A DNA stretch of 64,000 nt from Pseudomonas sp. AL03 (GTDB lineage Bacteria; Pseudomonadota; Gammaproteobacteria; Pseudomonadales; Pseudomonadaceae), in assembly GCF_029960815.1 (NCBI RefSeq), contig NZ_JASBRE010000011.1:1-64000 (forward strand), given 5' to 3'. The translations under genes and the position numbers were made by a program. Positions 9,220 through 17,383 of this stretch are shown in pieces. Numbering within the stretch: the stretch's first letter is position 1; each line of letters opens with the position of its first letter. The notes below the pieces were generated by a model. That model was not told where the DNA came from. It did no database searches and saw only the letters and a program-made list of their open reading frames with translations.

Positions 9220-9840
9220 TCAGGGCTTTTCGCCCTTGAGTCGGCGCAGGCTGATATCTGCCAGGCAAGTGTCAAGTTCACCGAGGTGATCGATCACCGA
9301 ATGCACACCCAGACCGAACAGTTGCACCGTTGCCTTTCCGCGTTTGAATTCCCGTTCCTGCTGAGTCAGCGCCTGCCAGTCGTTGGGCGCCAGGCCGCAG
9401 AGCGAGCCGCAGGACGCCAGCCCAATCGTCCACAACCCGGCATTGAGCCCCGCTTGCAGCAATCGCGGTTCGCCGCTGACCAGTACGCAACCCTCCAGTC
9501 GTTCGACATTCAACGTCATCAAGGCTTGCCAGCAGGCGTGCGGCGCCGGCCATGGATTGTTTGTTTCGGGGTGTTGCGAGGGTTTGATCCATGAAGGCAA
9601 TGCGACGGCCAGGGAATGGCTGAGGGCAGGGGGGAGCTCATCGAGCCAGGCACAGGGAATCTGCTGATGCTGCAAGCTGCGCAGGCTATCCAGCGCACCG
9701 GGCGTGGCTTCGGCGTGCACGGCAGAGTGGCTGCTTTGCGTGCGCGTGCGTGCGCCGAAATCCACCAGGCAACCACTGAGGCCGAACAGGACGGCGGTCA
9801 GGCTGGGCGCAATGTGGGGCAATGTTTCAGCGTGCGGCAT
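9220..9840 (-). CDS. Phosphonatase-like HAD protein lacking the usual nucleophile
   Basis: A 206-residue protein resembling phosphonoacetaldehyde hydrolase relatives of the HAD superfamily. The N-terminal motif I region reads AVLFGLSGCLVDFGART. In phosphonatases this is an Asp-containing D-x-A-G-T-V-V-D-F-G; here the nucleophilic Asp is Gly and the general acid position is not Asp. The VDFG tail and the C-terminal LFGLGVHSVIDHLGELDTC retain the family shape. It is probably not a HAD phosphatase by the normal mechanism. It lies between DUF4404 and mlaA as a single gene. Function unknown. Confidence 0.6.
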   Translation of the reverse strand: MPHAETLPHIAPSLTAVLFGLSGCLVDFGARTRTQSSHSAVHAEATPGALDSLRSLQHQQIPCAWLDELPPALSHSLAVALPSWIKPSQHPETNNPWPAPHACWQALMTLNVERLEGCVLVSGEPRLLQAGLNAGLWTIGLASCGSLCGLAPNDWQALTQQEREFKRGKATVQLFGLGVHSVIDHLGELDTCLADISLRRLKGEKP

Positions 9841-10039
9841 ATCAACATCCCTGAAATAGCCTCAAGGCTAGGGGGCGACGGTGACAGTTGAGTGACACTG
9901 ATGTGAATCGCTCACAATCATCGCGAATGATCTGAAGGTTGCCTCGCACGGTGCTGCCTTAGGCGGCTTTTCCGTCTTATACTAGCCAGCTTCACGCTTG
10001 GGCCAAGCGCCCGCGACAGTACAATCCAAGGAGTTTTCT

Positions 10040-10729
10040 ATGCGCTGGAGCAATCATCTAGCTCAGCTTTGTGTGTTTGCCAGCGTACTGCTGGTTCCGT
10101 TCGTTGCCCAGGCAGCCTCGGAAGACGACCCTTGGGAAAGCATCAACCGCCCGATCTACACGTTCAACGACGTTGTCGATACCTATGCACTGAAGCCTTT
10201 GGCGCAAGGCTATCAGTTCGTGACGCCACAGTTTCTTGAAGACGGTATTCACAACATGTTCCGCAACGTCGGTGATGTCACCAACCTTGCCAACAACATC
10301 TTGCAGGCCAAACCGGCCGCCGCTGGCGTCGACACCGCACGCTTGATCTTCAACACCACCTTCGGCCTGCTGGGCTTCATCGACGTGGGCACCAAAATGG
10401 GCCTGCAACGCAGTGACGAAGACTTCGGCCAGACACTCGGCTACTGGGGTGTGGGTAGCGGCCCGTATGTGATGTTGCCGTTGTTGGGGCCAAGCACGCT
10501 ACGTGACGCGCCGTCCAAGTATGTCGACGGCTATACCGGCCCGTACCCGTATATCCACGACGTGCCCGTGCGTAACTCGATCTTCGGCCTGAACATTGTC
10601 GATACCCGTGCCAGCCTGTTGTCGGCCGAGAAGCTGATCAGTGGCGACAAGTACACCTTCATCCGCAATGCGTACTTGCAGAACCGCGAATTCAAAGTCA
10701 AAGACGGCCAGATTGAAGACGATTTTTGA
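10040..10729 (+). CDS. mlaA: Outer-membrane lipid asymmetry protein MlaA/VacJ
   Basis: MlaA removes mislocalised phospholipids from the outer leaflet of the outer membrane and passes them to the Mla pathway. The 229-residue protein has a signal peptide (MRWSNHLAQL, hydrophobic core, cut near AQA at residue 24). The family motifs are DPWESINRPIYTFND, FRNVGDVTNLANNILQ, GFIDVGTKMGL, DFGQTLGYWGVGSGPYVMLP and GPSTLRDAPSKYVD. There is no lipobox Cys, so it is probably not lipidated, unlike the E. coli protein. The ATG at 10040 is preceded by AAGGAG. A strong terminator follows. Confidence 0.93.
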   Translation: MRWSNHLAQLCVFASVLLVPFVAQAASEDDPWESINRPIYTFNDVVDTYALKPLAQGYQFVTPQFLEDGIHNMFRNVGDVTNLANNILQAKPAAAGVDTARLIFNTTFGLLGFIDVGTKMGLQRSDEDFGQTLGYWGVGSGPYVMLPLLGPSTLRDAPSKYVDGYTGPYPYIHDVPVRNSIFGLNIVDTRASLLSAEKLISGDKYTFIRNAYLQNREFKVKDGQIEDDF

Positions 10730-10746
10730 TCTCTACCGGTAAACCC

Positions 10747-10775
10747 AAGAAGGCGGCCAGTTGGCCGCCTTCTTT
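10747..10775 (+). terminator. Rho-independent terminator after mlaA
   Basis: AAGAAGGCGGCCA and TGGCCGCCTTCTTT form a GC-rich stem followed by a T-tract, 18 bases after the mlaA stop. Confidence 0.9.
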
Positions 10776-11081
10776 CGTTGGGCCTCCGGGACCGGTTTGA
10801 CGCATGGGTTCTAACCTTCCATTAGGTTACGGTTTTGCCTGTTTTTATAACTCCCGGTGATTTGAAATGGAAAGACGTCAAGCGACCATCGGCGTGAGCT
10901 TGAAACGCCCCGCGGATGGGAGTACCGTCTGCGCCTTAGAAGGGCACCTCTGGTGTGCCTGTGTGTAGGGCAAACGCTCGAAAACAGTGCAGTAGAGAGG
11001 CTAGAAAGCGAATCCAGTAGTGTGAGCCGGGACAAAGCCCCTGCCTGCTACGCCAACCTAATTCTGGCGCCGTTTGCCCAC
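10776..11081. other. Intergenic region upstream of rssB
   Basis: About 300 bases without a convincing gene. An in-frame extension of rssB back to 10953 is open but has no family match. The region is AT-richer near 10830-10870 (TTTTATAAC), which could hold the rssB promoter, but I cannot point to a clear -35/-10 pair. Confidence 0.4.
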
Positions 11082-12263
11082 ATGCCAAAAACCAGTGCCA
11101 CGCTGCTGATAATCGATGATGACGAAGTAGTGCGCGCGAGCCTCGCGGCCTACTTGGAAGACAGTGGTTTCAGTGTCCTGCAGGCCAGCAATGGCCAGCA
11201 GGGTCTTCAGGTATTCGAGAAAGACAAGCCCGACTTGGTCATCTGCGATCTGCGTATGCCGCAGATGGGCGGGCTCGAACTCATTCGCCAGGTCACCGAG
11301 CTGTCGCCACAAACCCCGGTGATCGTGGTTTCGGGTGCCGGCGTGATGAACGACGCGGTCGAGGCCTTGCGCCTGGGCGCGGCGGACTACCTGATCAAGC
11401 CTCTCGAAGATCTTGCCGTGCTCGAGCATTCTGTTCGCCGGGCCCTGGATCGTGCGCGCCTGCTGCTGGAAAACCAGCGCTACCGCGAGAAGCTGGAAGA
11501 GGCCAATCGTGAGCTCGCCGCCAGCCTGAACCTGCTCCAGGAAGACCAGAACGCCGGTCGCCAGGTGCAGATGAACATGCTGCCGGTCAGTCCCTGGACC
11601 ATCGACGAGTTCCAGTTTGCGCACCAGATCATCCCATCGCTGTACCTGTCGGGTGATTTCGTTGACTACTTTCGGGTCGACGAGCGTCGGGTAGCCTTCT
11701 ACCTGGCGGACGTTTCCGGTCATGGCGCCTCTTCAGCCTTCGTTACCGTGCTGTTGAAGTTCATGACCACGCGCTTGCTGTTCGAATCCAAGCGCAGCGG
11801 CACATTGCCGGAATTCAAGCCTTCAGAGGTCCTTGGTCATATCAACCGAGGCCTGATCAGTTGTAAGCTGGGTAAACACGTCACAATGGTCGGTGGTGTC
11901 ATCGACGAGGAGACAGGTTTGTTGACCTATAGCATCGGCGGTCATTTGCCGTTGCCTGTGTTGTACACGCCAGACAGTGTTCGTTATCTGGACGGTCGTG
12001 GTCTGCCGGTGGGCCTCTTCAATGAAGCCACCTACGAAGACCACGTAATGGAATTGCCACCGACGTTCAGCCTGACGCTGATGTCTGATGGCATTCTGGA
12101 CCTTTTGCCAGAACCTACACTCAAAGAGAAAGAAGCGGCGTTGCCCCAACGGGTCAAGGCTGCGGGCGGCACCCTGGATGGGCTGCGGCAGGTTTTTGGA
12201 TTGGCCACGCTAGGGGAGATGCCGGATGATATCGCCCTGTTGGTGTTGAGCAGGAATCTTTAA
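11082..12263 (+). CDS. rssB: Response regulator with PP2C-like phosphatase domain, RssB
   Basis: In Pseudomonas, RssB-type regulators control RpoS levels; the effector domain is PP2C/SpoIIE-like. The 393-residue protein has an N-terminal receiver (residues 6-120) with acidic IDDDE, phospho-acceptor Asp56 in DLVICDLRMPQMGG, VSGAG and the conserved Lys in YLIKPLED. A coiled-coil linker follows (RYREKLEEANRELAASLN). The SpoIIE-type domain has SGDFVDYFRVDE, YLADVSGHGASSAFVTVL and LMSDGILDLLPEP. The ATG at 11082 begins directly at the receiver. Its stop overlaps the rssC start by one base (TAATG), so the pair is coupled. Confidence 0.93.
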   Translation: MPKTSATLLIIDDDEVVRASLAAYLEDSGFSVLQASNGQQGLQVFEKDKPDLVICDLRMPQMGGLELIRQVTELSPQTPVIVVSGAGVMNDAVEALRLGAADYLIKPLEDLAVLEHSVRRALDRARLLLENQRYREKLEEANRELAASLNLLQEDQNAGRQVQMNMLPVSPWTIDEFQFAHQIIPSLYLSGDFVDYFRVDERRVAFYLADVSGHGASSAFVTVLLKFMTTRLLFESKRSGTLPEFKPSEVLGHINRGLISCKLGKHVTMVGGVIDEETGLLTYSIGGHLPLPVLYTPDSVRYLDGRGLPVGLFNEATYEDHVMELPPTFSLTLMSDGILDLLPEPTLKEKEAALPQRVKAAGGTLDGLRQVFGLATLGEMPDDIALLVLSRNL

Positions 12264-12745
12264 TGAGTACCGGTAGAATCCAGTTCGCCGAGCAGGATGG
12301 CACCTTCGTCCTGAAGTTCGTCGGTGAAGTTCGCCTGACCCTGTGTTCGGCGTTGGATGCGACTATTGAGCGGATCTTCACGGCGTTGAACTTCAATGCG
12401 ATCGTGATCGACCTGACCGAAACCCGCAGCATCGACAGCACCACCCTTGGCCTTTTGGCCAAACTGTCGATCCTGTCGCGGCAAAAGGTCGGCTTGCTGC
12501 CGACCGTCGTCACCACTCACGAAGACATCACCCGTCTGCTGCAGTCCATGGGCTTCGAGCAGGTGTTCAACATCGTTGACCGCCCGATCCCGTGCCCTGA
12601 GTGCCTGACCGACCTGCCGGACCAGGATCAGTCCGAAGAAGTGGTGCGGATCAAAGTGCTCGAAGCACACAAGATCCTCATGGGCCTCAACGACTCCAAT
12701 CGTGAAGCATTCCATGATCTGGTGAACGCCCTCGAGCGTCACTGA
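12263..12745 (+). CDS. rssC: STAS-domain anti-sigma factor antagonist RssC
   Basis: A 160-residue protein with an N-terminal STAS domain: LKFVGEVRLTLCSALDATIE, then VIDLTETRSIDSTTLGLLAK, where the Ser in SIDSTT is the expected phosphorylation site, as in SpoIIAA-like antagonists. The C-terminal tail has PCPEC and a helical end. Coupled to the PP2C-type RssB, it is the natural substrate: RssB would dephosphorylate RssC and so alter RpoS stability. This link is known for the family in Pseudomonas and is inferred here. Confidence 0.9.
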   Translation: MSTGRIQFAEQDGTFVLKFVGEVRLTLCSALDATIERIFTALNFNAIVIDLTETRSIDSTTLGLLAKLSILSRQKVGLLPTVVTTHEDITRLLQSMGFEQVFNIVDRPIPCPECLTDLPDQDQSEEVVRIKVLEAHKILMGLNDSNREAFHDLVNALERH

Positions 12746-12818
12746 TCCTGTGGCGAGGGAGCTTGTCGGAACGCCGCACCGTCCCGCTGGACTGCGAAGC
12801 AGACCCAAAAATGGTGCA

Positions 12819-12855
12819 CAAAAAAGGGCGAACCTGTGAGGGTTCGCCCTTTTTG
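12819..12855. terminator. Bidirectional terminator (rssC / tal)
   Basis: AAAAAAGGGCGAACC and GGTTCGCCCTTTTT form a strong stem with A- and T-tracts between convergent genes. Confidence 0.9.
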
Positions 12856-12872
12856 CATTGCTATGAACTAGA

Positions 12873-13799
12873 TCACAACTTGGCTTGCAACAACGCCTCA
12901 AGCTTTTCCTGGTCGCGAGCGAACTGACGAATACCCTCAGCCAGTTTCTCGGTCGCCATCGCGTCCTCGTTGGACAACCAACGGAACTGCGCTTCATTCA
13001 GGCTCAAACGTGTTTCACCGGCATGACCTGGCGCCAATTTGCGTTCCAGCTTGCCAGTATCCGTCGCCAGCTTATCAATCAAATCCGGGCTGATGGTCAG
13101 ACGGTCACAACCCGCCAGCTGCTCGATCTGATTCAGGTTGCGGAAGCTCGCGCCCATGACCACAGTCTTGTAGTCATTGGCCTTGTAGTAGTTGTAGATC
13201 CGCGTCACCGACTGCACACCCGGATCATCCGCGCCGGTGTAGTCGTTGCCATTGGCCTTCTTGAACCAGTCGTAGATACGACCCACGAACGGCGAAATCA
13301 GGAACACCCCTGCATCAGCACACGCCGCAGCCTGAGCGAACGAGAACAGCAACGTCAGGTTGGTCTGGATGCCTTCCTTTTCCAGCGTCTCGGCGGCACG
13401 GATGCCTTCCCAGGTGGAAGCGATCTTGATCAGCACGCGGTCACGACCAATGCCGGCCTTGTCGTACAAGTCGACCAGACGGTGCGCACGCTTCAATACG
13501 GCGTCAGTGTCGAACGACAGGCGCGCATCCACTTCGGTGGAAATACGACCAGGGATCACTTTCAGAATTTCTAGCCCGACCGCAACGCCAAAACGGTCGC
13601 TGGCCAGGCCAACATCGCCCTTGCAGTCACTGACGCATGCGTTCAGCAACTCGGCATAACCGGAAATGGCCGCCGCTTTGAGCAGCAGGGAAGGGTTGGT
13701 GGTAGCGTCCACGGGTTTAACGCGAGCGATAGCTTCGAAGTCGCCGGTGTCGGCGACCACGGTGGTCATTTGTTTGAGTTGTTCCAGCTTGGAAGTCAT
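12873..13799 (-). CDS. tal: Transaldolase
   Basis: It transfers the dihydroxyacetone unit between sugar phosphates in the non-oxidative pentose phosphate pathway. The 308-residue protein shows [13 protein letters not shown], the Schiff-base lysine in [23 protein letters not shown] and [11 protein letters not shown], all characteristic of the E. coli TalB type. Length is standard. It is convergent with rssC and shares its terminator. Confidence 0.97.
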   Translation of the reverse strand: MTSKLEQLKQMTTVVADTGDFEAIARVKPVDATTNPSLLLKAAAISGYAELLNACVSDCKGDVGLASDRFGVAVGLEILKVIPGRISTEVDARLSFDTDAVLKRAHRLVDLYDKAGIGRDRVLIKIASTWEGIRAAETLEKEGIQTNLTLLFSFAQAAACADAGVFLISPFVGRIYDWFKKANGNDYTGADDPGVQSVTRIYNYYKANDYKTVVMGASFRNLNQIEQLAGCDRLTISPDLIDKLATDTGKLERKLAPGHAGETRLSLNEAQFRWLSNEDAMATEKLAEGIRQFARDQEKLEALLQAKL

Positions 13800-13977
13800 G
13801 GGCGTGCTCTGTCCTATGGGTCTAATGACATTACCCGAGCGCTGTCAGCCACTCAAGGGTGCGTGTACGTATCGATGGCCCCAGCGGCAACAACCTGAAA
13901 ACGGCTGTTTGAAAGGCGGGGCGCGGTATCGGTAAATACGATGCCAAATCAGACCACAGGTTCAACCCAAGCGACCG

Positions 13978-14973
13978 CTAACGGCCCTCAAGCAACTCTG
14001 CCGCCTGATCCAGCAACACCAAAGGCTCCTTGGCCTTATGAATATCCACCGACAACAACTGCCGAAACTTGCGCGCCCCCGGAAACCCGGTGCCCAGTCC
14101 CAGTACATGCCGAGTGATGTGGTGCATCGAGCCGCCCGCATCGATGTGCGCTGCTATATAAGGCCGCAACTGCGCCAGCGCCTCGGCCCGGCTGATCACC
14201 GGCGAAGTGCTGCCGAACAGTTGCTGATCCACCTCAGCCATTACATAAGGATTGTGATACGCCTCACGCCCCAGCATCACACCGTCGAACGTCTGCAAAT
14301 GCTCGTGACAGGCTTCCAGTGTCTTGATCCCGCCGTTGAGAATAATCTCCAGCTCCGGAAAATCCGTCTTCAACCGCGCCGCCACGTCATAGCGCAGGGG
14401 CGGAATGTCGCGATTCTCCTTCGGCGACAACCCCTCCAGAATCGCAATCCGCGCATGCACCGTAAAACTCGTGCACCCGGCATCCCGAACCGTGCCGACG
14501 AAATCACACAACTCCTCGTAACTGTCCCGCCCATTAATCCCGATCCGATGCTTCACCGTCACCGGAATCGACACCGCATCGCGCATCGCCTTCACACAAT
14601 CAGCCACCAACTGCGGATGTCCCATCAGGCACGCACCGATCATATTGTTCTGCACCCGATCACTCGGGCAGCCGACATTCAGATTCACCTCGTCGTAACC
14701 GTGCTCCTGCGCCATGCGCGCGCACATCGCCAGGTCCAGCGGCACACTGCCGCCGAGTTGCAGGGCGAGCGGGTGTTCGGCTTCGTTGTGACGCAGGAAG
14801 CGGTCGTGGTCGCCGTTGAGGAGCGCGCCGGTGGTGACCATTTCAGTGTAGAGGAGCGCGTGCTTGGAGAGTAGGCGCAGGAAAAACCGGCAATGCCTAT
14901 CAGTCCAATCCATCATCGGGGCGACGGAGAAGCGGCGGGAGAGCGGGGCGGGTGTGGCGGTGATTGGGGGCAT
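13978..14973 (-). CDS. dusA: tRNA-dihydrouridine(20/20a) synthase
   Basis: A flavin enzyme that reduces U20/U20a in the tRNA D-loop. The 331-residue protein carries SVAPMMDWTDRHCRFF at the N-terminus, LQLGGSVP, the active-site NLNVGCPSDRVQNNMIGACLM with the catalytic Cys, VKHRIGIN, FTVHAR, NGGI and MLGREAYHNPY. It has the length and motifs of DusA rather than DusB or DusC. A dusC lies at 44162. It is probably a single-gene unit. Confidence 0.95.
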   Translation of the reverse strand: MPPITATPAPLSRRFSVAPMMDWTDRHCRFFLRLLSKHALLYTEMVTTGALLNGDHDRFLRHNEAEHPLALQLGGSVPLDLAMCARMAQEHGYDEVNLNVGCPSDRVQNNMIGACLMGHPQLVADCVKAMRDAVSIPVTVKHRIGINGRDSYEELCDFVGTVRDAGCTSFTVHARIAILEGLSPKENRDIPPLRYDVAARLKTDFPELEIILNGGIKTLEACHEHLQTFDGVMLGREAYHNPYVMAEVDQQLFGSTSPVISRAEALAQLRPYIAAHIDAGGSMHHITRHVLGLGTGFPGARKFRQLLSVDIHKAKEPLVLLDQAAELLEGR

Positions 14974-15206
14974 TGGCGGTTCTGAGATGGGTGGGGCTGG
15001 GAGGTGGGGAGTTTAACAGGGTTGGGCTTGCAGGGCTTAGGCAAGCCTTGTTGCGATTGTTCAGGGCATCTGAGCAACGACGTAGAAGGAAATCGACTGG
15101 ATCGCTACGAGTAAAACAATCTGTCCCCATTTTTTACGAAGCTTCTTTTTGTTGGCAGCTTCCATGAGTCCGAAGGGGCGTTCGAGGAGGGCGCCCCGTT
15201 GTGACG

Positions 15207-15455
15207 TCAGGACGGTTCAGCATCCAATACATCGCAGCCATCGCGCAAGGGTATGCAGCAAAGCAATGCGAAGTCGCTGAGGATCACCGAGTCCGTGGTG
15301 ATGTCGCCGCGCATCGCGAGGTTTTCCAGGATCTGCGTTACCGCGCCAATTCGGTAGCGAGCGGTGCTAAGCAGTGAGTGCAGCGGTTGGGTGGTATTTA
15401 CATACAGCGAGGGAAGGTCATCGACGTTCCTGGTTAAAGCCATACATACGTTCAT
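15207..15455 (-). CDS. Small protein of unknown function
   Basis: An 82-residue ORF beginning MNVCMALTRNVDDLPSLYV and containing LLSTARYRIGAVTQILENLA and SVILSDFALLCCIPLRDGCD. It has no signal peptide or TM helix, but two or three amphipathic helices are likely. The start at 15455 is chosen over the upstream ATG at 15467 because that ATG lies within the AATGGAG Shine-Dalgarno. I do not recognise a domain with confidence; it has the look of the short helical DUF families that recur in Pseudomonas. Directly upstream is a 220-base hairpin-rich segment (15490-15715). The codon pattern looks coding, but function is unknown. Confidence 0.55.
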   Translation of the reverse strand: MNVCMALTRNVDDLPSLYVNTTQPLHSLLSTARYRIGAVTQILENLAMRGDITTDSVILSDFALLCCIPLRDGCDVLDAEPS

Positions 15456-15489
15456 GTGGAACTCCATTAATTTGAGAGAACTACAACTC

Positions 15490-15715
15490 AGACGTCGCCA
15501 AACGAATGGGTGGTAGCCGTACGCGGGTTGGCGAACCGGGCAATGGAGAAACCGGCAGATCCTAAGGTCTCCCGCGCACGCAGTCCCAACAACGCCAACA
15601 AGTTAAGCTTCGGTGGGAGCGCAATCGGTAGCAGTTTCAGTGAGTACACCTCGGGGTTGTTGCACGACGATTGAGGTGTGACGCAACGGCTTGGGTGTTT
15701 CTGCCGTTGCGTTGT
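15490..15715 (-). ncRNA. Candidate structured leader or small RNA upstream of the small ORF
   Basis: Four inverted repeats occur in 220 bases: ACGCAACGGC/GCCGTTGCGT (15681-15690 with 15703-15712, perfect 10 bp), ACACCTC/GAGGTGT (15646-15652 with 15673-15679), GGAGA/TCTCC (15545-15549 with 15568-15572, extendable past a bulge) and CGCCAA/TTGGCG (15496-15501 with 15528-15533). The last lies about 40 bases ahead of the small gene on the minus strand. A minus-strand frame is open through most of the segment, ending at 15488, but has no good start codon. It could be a cis-regulatory leader, a small RNA or a dispersed structured repeat. The strand is inferred from the downstream gene only. Confidence 0.35.
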
Positions 15716-15786
15716 CTTTGAAGGGCGACTGCTGCGCAGCCGGACGCAGGCTTCGCCAGCTGCTACATGGATTGTGTACGTGGCGG

Positions 15787-16572
15787 CTATTTAGGCTCGG
15801 GCGTCGCCAACCATTGACCGAGGACTTTTTGGTAATTACCCGTCACCTTGGCCAGGTGCAACCACTGATCGACATACAATTTCCAAGTGATGTCGTCCCG
15901 GGGCAGCAAGTATGCCTTCTCGCCATACTGCATGAATTGCGTCGGGTTCACCGCGCACAAACCGGGTTTGAGTTTCTGCTGATACAGCGCTTCCGAGGCA
16001 TCGGTGATCATCACGTCAGCCTGCTTGTCCAGCAGCTCCTGGAAGATGGTCACGTTGTCGTGAAGGCGCAACTGCGCCTTGGGCAGAAACGCGTGAACAA
16101 ACGCCTCGTTGGTGCCACCGGCCGGTTCGACCAGGCGAACCGAAGGCTGGTTGATTTGCTCGACGGTCTGGTACAACGCCTGATCTTCGCAGCGCACCAG
16201 CGGGATTTTACCGTCGACGTCCAGTGTGGTGCTGAAGAAGGCCTTTTTCTGACGTTCCAGCGTGACCGAGATCCCGCCGACGCCGATGTCGCATTTACCT
16301 GCCAGCATGTCGGGCATCAGGGTTTTCCAGGTGGTCTGCACCCACTCGACCTTGACGCCCAGGCTGTCGGCCAGCGAGCGGGCCATGGCGATGTCGATGC
16401 CAGAGTATTTATCGTCCTCGGCTTTGTAGGTATAGGGTTTGTAGTCGCCTGTTGTGCACACGCGCAGTTGGCCTTGTTGGATGACGCTGTCCAAATGCGA
16501 TTGCTCTGCCTGAGCGGCAAACGATAGAGCAAGCAGGCCACCGAGCATCATCGTGCTTTTTATGTTCTTCAT
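15787..16572 (-). CDS. pheC: Periplasmic cyclohexadienyl dehydratase-like protein
   Basis: A 261-residue protein with a signal peptide (MKNIKSTMMLGGLLALSFAAQA) and a type II periplasmic binding-protein fold. It closely resembles P. aeruginosa PheC, which converts arogenate/prephenate to phenylalanine/phenylpyruvate in the periplasm: TTGDYKPYTYK, GISVTLERQKKAFFST, GGTNEAF, DNVTIFQELLD, ADVMITDASEA, LCAVNP and EKAYLLPRDD. The alternative is a solute-binding protein for amino-acid uptake, but there is no permease gene beside it, which favours the enzyme. The ATG at 16572 is chosen because it begins the signal peptide. Length fits PheC. Confidence 0.75.
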   Translation of the reverse strand: MKNIKSTMMLGGLLALSFAAQAEQSHLDSVIQQGQLRVCTTGDYKPYTYKAEDDKYSGIDIAMARSLADSLGVKVEWVQTTWKTLMPDMLAGKCDIGVGGISVTLERQKKAFFSTTLDVDGKIPLVRCEDQALYQTVEQINQPSVRLVEPAGGTNEAFVHAFLPKAQLRLHDNVTIFQELLDKQADVMITDASEALYQQKLKPGLCAVNPTQFMQYGEKAYLLPRDDITWKLYVDQWLHLAKVTGNYQKVLGQWLATPEPK

Positions 16573-16612
16573 TGTTATCCGGCTTCCATGATGGAGTGGG
16601 GGCTGAGGGTAC

Positions 16613-16850
16613 TTATTTTTTACTGCGCCGCTCAACATCATCCTGGGTTTTCAGGTCGGTCTCGATCCCCAAATGGTATTTTCAGTAGTCGATAATCCAC
16701 GCGCGTTGCTCTTCCGTAAGGCGTTCCACTTTTCGAGTGTCGCCGTCATTGTCGTGAATGTTGTAGAACTTGATTTGCAGGGTAGGGTGTTCTTTATGAT
16801 GGGGATTGTTTCGATATCGGCGTCTTCAAAGGCTTCGCAGAACTCGGCAT
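16613..16850 (-). pseudogene. Decayed small gene, family unknown
   Basis: On the minus strand a coding-like frame reads HPTLQIKFYNIHDNDGD, RKVERLTEEQRAWIIDY, an in-frame TGA at 16682-16684, and then KYHLGIETDLKTQDDVERRSKK up to a stop at 16613. Upstream, a different frame continues with NAEFCEAFEDADIE, so at least one frameshift and one nonsense change are present. I do not recognise the family. It lies between pheC and the copper genes. The rest of 16851-16975 shows nothing I can identify. Confidence 0.45.
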
Positions 16851-16975
16851 TGTGAGAAGAGCAAGCCCAGAGCAGGGCTCAGGGCCGACCGACTCTCAAA
16901 CAGTTGCTGGATGTGTCCCTTCAGCAATAAGGTTGACACGTTCTGACCTGTTTTCAGGGCTGGACACACAAAATG

Positions 16976-17008
16976 CGCCCCGGCCTCAATGTCATCCTGA
17001 CCGGGGCG
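16976..17008 (-). terminator. Hairpin after the HMA protein gene
   Basis: GCCCCGG and CCGGGGC (near 16978-17007) can pair across about 17 bases just after the stop of the minus-strand gene. There is a short T-rich stretch (CATTTTGTG) beyond it on the minus strand, so it is a plausible but not strong terminator. Confidence 0.45.
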
Positions 17009-17011
17009 GAC

Positions 17012-17284
17012 TCAGTGACAGCGGCAACTTGAACCACCGCAGCCAGACTTTGTATTTATGCCTTCTTCATGTTTGTCTTCTGCCAGTACGCTTGCTGGAT
17101 ACCCAGCCTCCTTCAGTGCCGATAACAGAACATCGCTCTCGGCATCCCCAGTCACCTTGACCCGGCCGGACGCCAGATCGACAGTCACTTCACCAACCCC
17201 CGCGAGCGGCTGCAACGCGGCGTTGATGTGTTTGACGCAGCTCCCGCAGCGCATGCCTTCGACTTGCAGTTCAGTGCTGTTCAT
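17012..17284 (-). CDS. Heavy-metal-associated (CopZ-like) copper chaperone
   Basis: A 90-residue cytosolic protein with one HMA domain: the metal-binding motif VEGMRCGSCVKHIN near residues 8-21, then VGEVTVDLASGRVKVTG and LKEAGYPASVL, the usual ferredoxin-like fold. An unusual C-terminal tail, SGCGGSSCRCH, adds three Cys and one His and may be a second metal site. The MerR/CueR-type promoter about 50 bases upstream supports copper (or silver/gold) induction. No P-type ATPase gene lies next to it, so its partner is elsewhere. Confidence 0.85.
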   Translation of the reverse strand: MNSTELQVEGMRCGSCVKHINAALQPLAGVGEVTVDLASGRVKVTGDAESDVLLSALKEAGYPASVLAEDKHEEGINTKSGCGGSSCRCH

Positions 17285-17335
17285 TGCGTAAGCCTCTTTT
17301 ATTGTGAGTGGCAGGTGGTGTGATGACGTGGATCG

Positions 17336-17366
17336 ATGGTTGACCCTGCCATGATGGCAAGGTCAA
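17336..17366 (-). promoter_or_regulatory. CueR/MerR-type promoter for the HMA chaperone gene
   Basis: On the minus strand, -35 TTGACC (17361-17366) and -10 AACCAT (17336-17341) are separated by 19 bases, the elongated spacing typical of MerR-family promoters. The spacer is filled by a dyad (17342-17364) with arms GACCTTGCCAT and ATGGCAGGGTC that match except at one position. E. coli copA has the same plan (TTGACCTTCC...GGAAGG). No merR-family gene is in the window. Confidence 0.7.
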
Positions 17367-17383
17367 GCGCTTCTTTAAGGACG

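Noticed and set aside
12746..12800. CTGTGGCGAGGGAGCTTGTCGG and CTGCGAAGCAGACCC resembling a dispersed Pseudomonas repeat
   Set aside because: No clear inverted partner in the window, so it is a degenerate half at best and not listed as a repeat.
15100..15145. CAATCTGTCCCCATTTTTT resembling sequence that flanks some Pseudomonas transposase genes
   Set aside because: No transposase, target duplication or matching inverted end was found nearby; the similarity is from memory only.
15691..16527. Plus-strand 278-codon frame opposite pheC
   Set aside because: The minus-strand frame has a signal peptide and clear PheC motifs, so this is its shadow.
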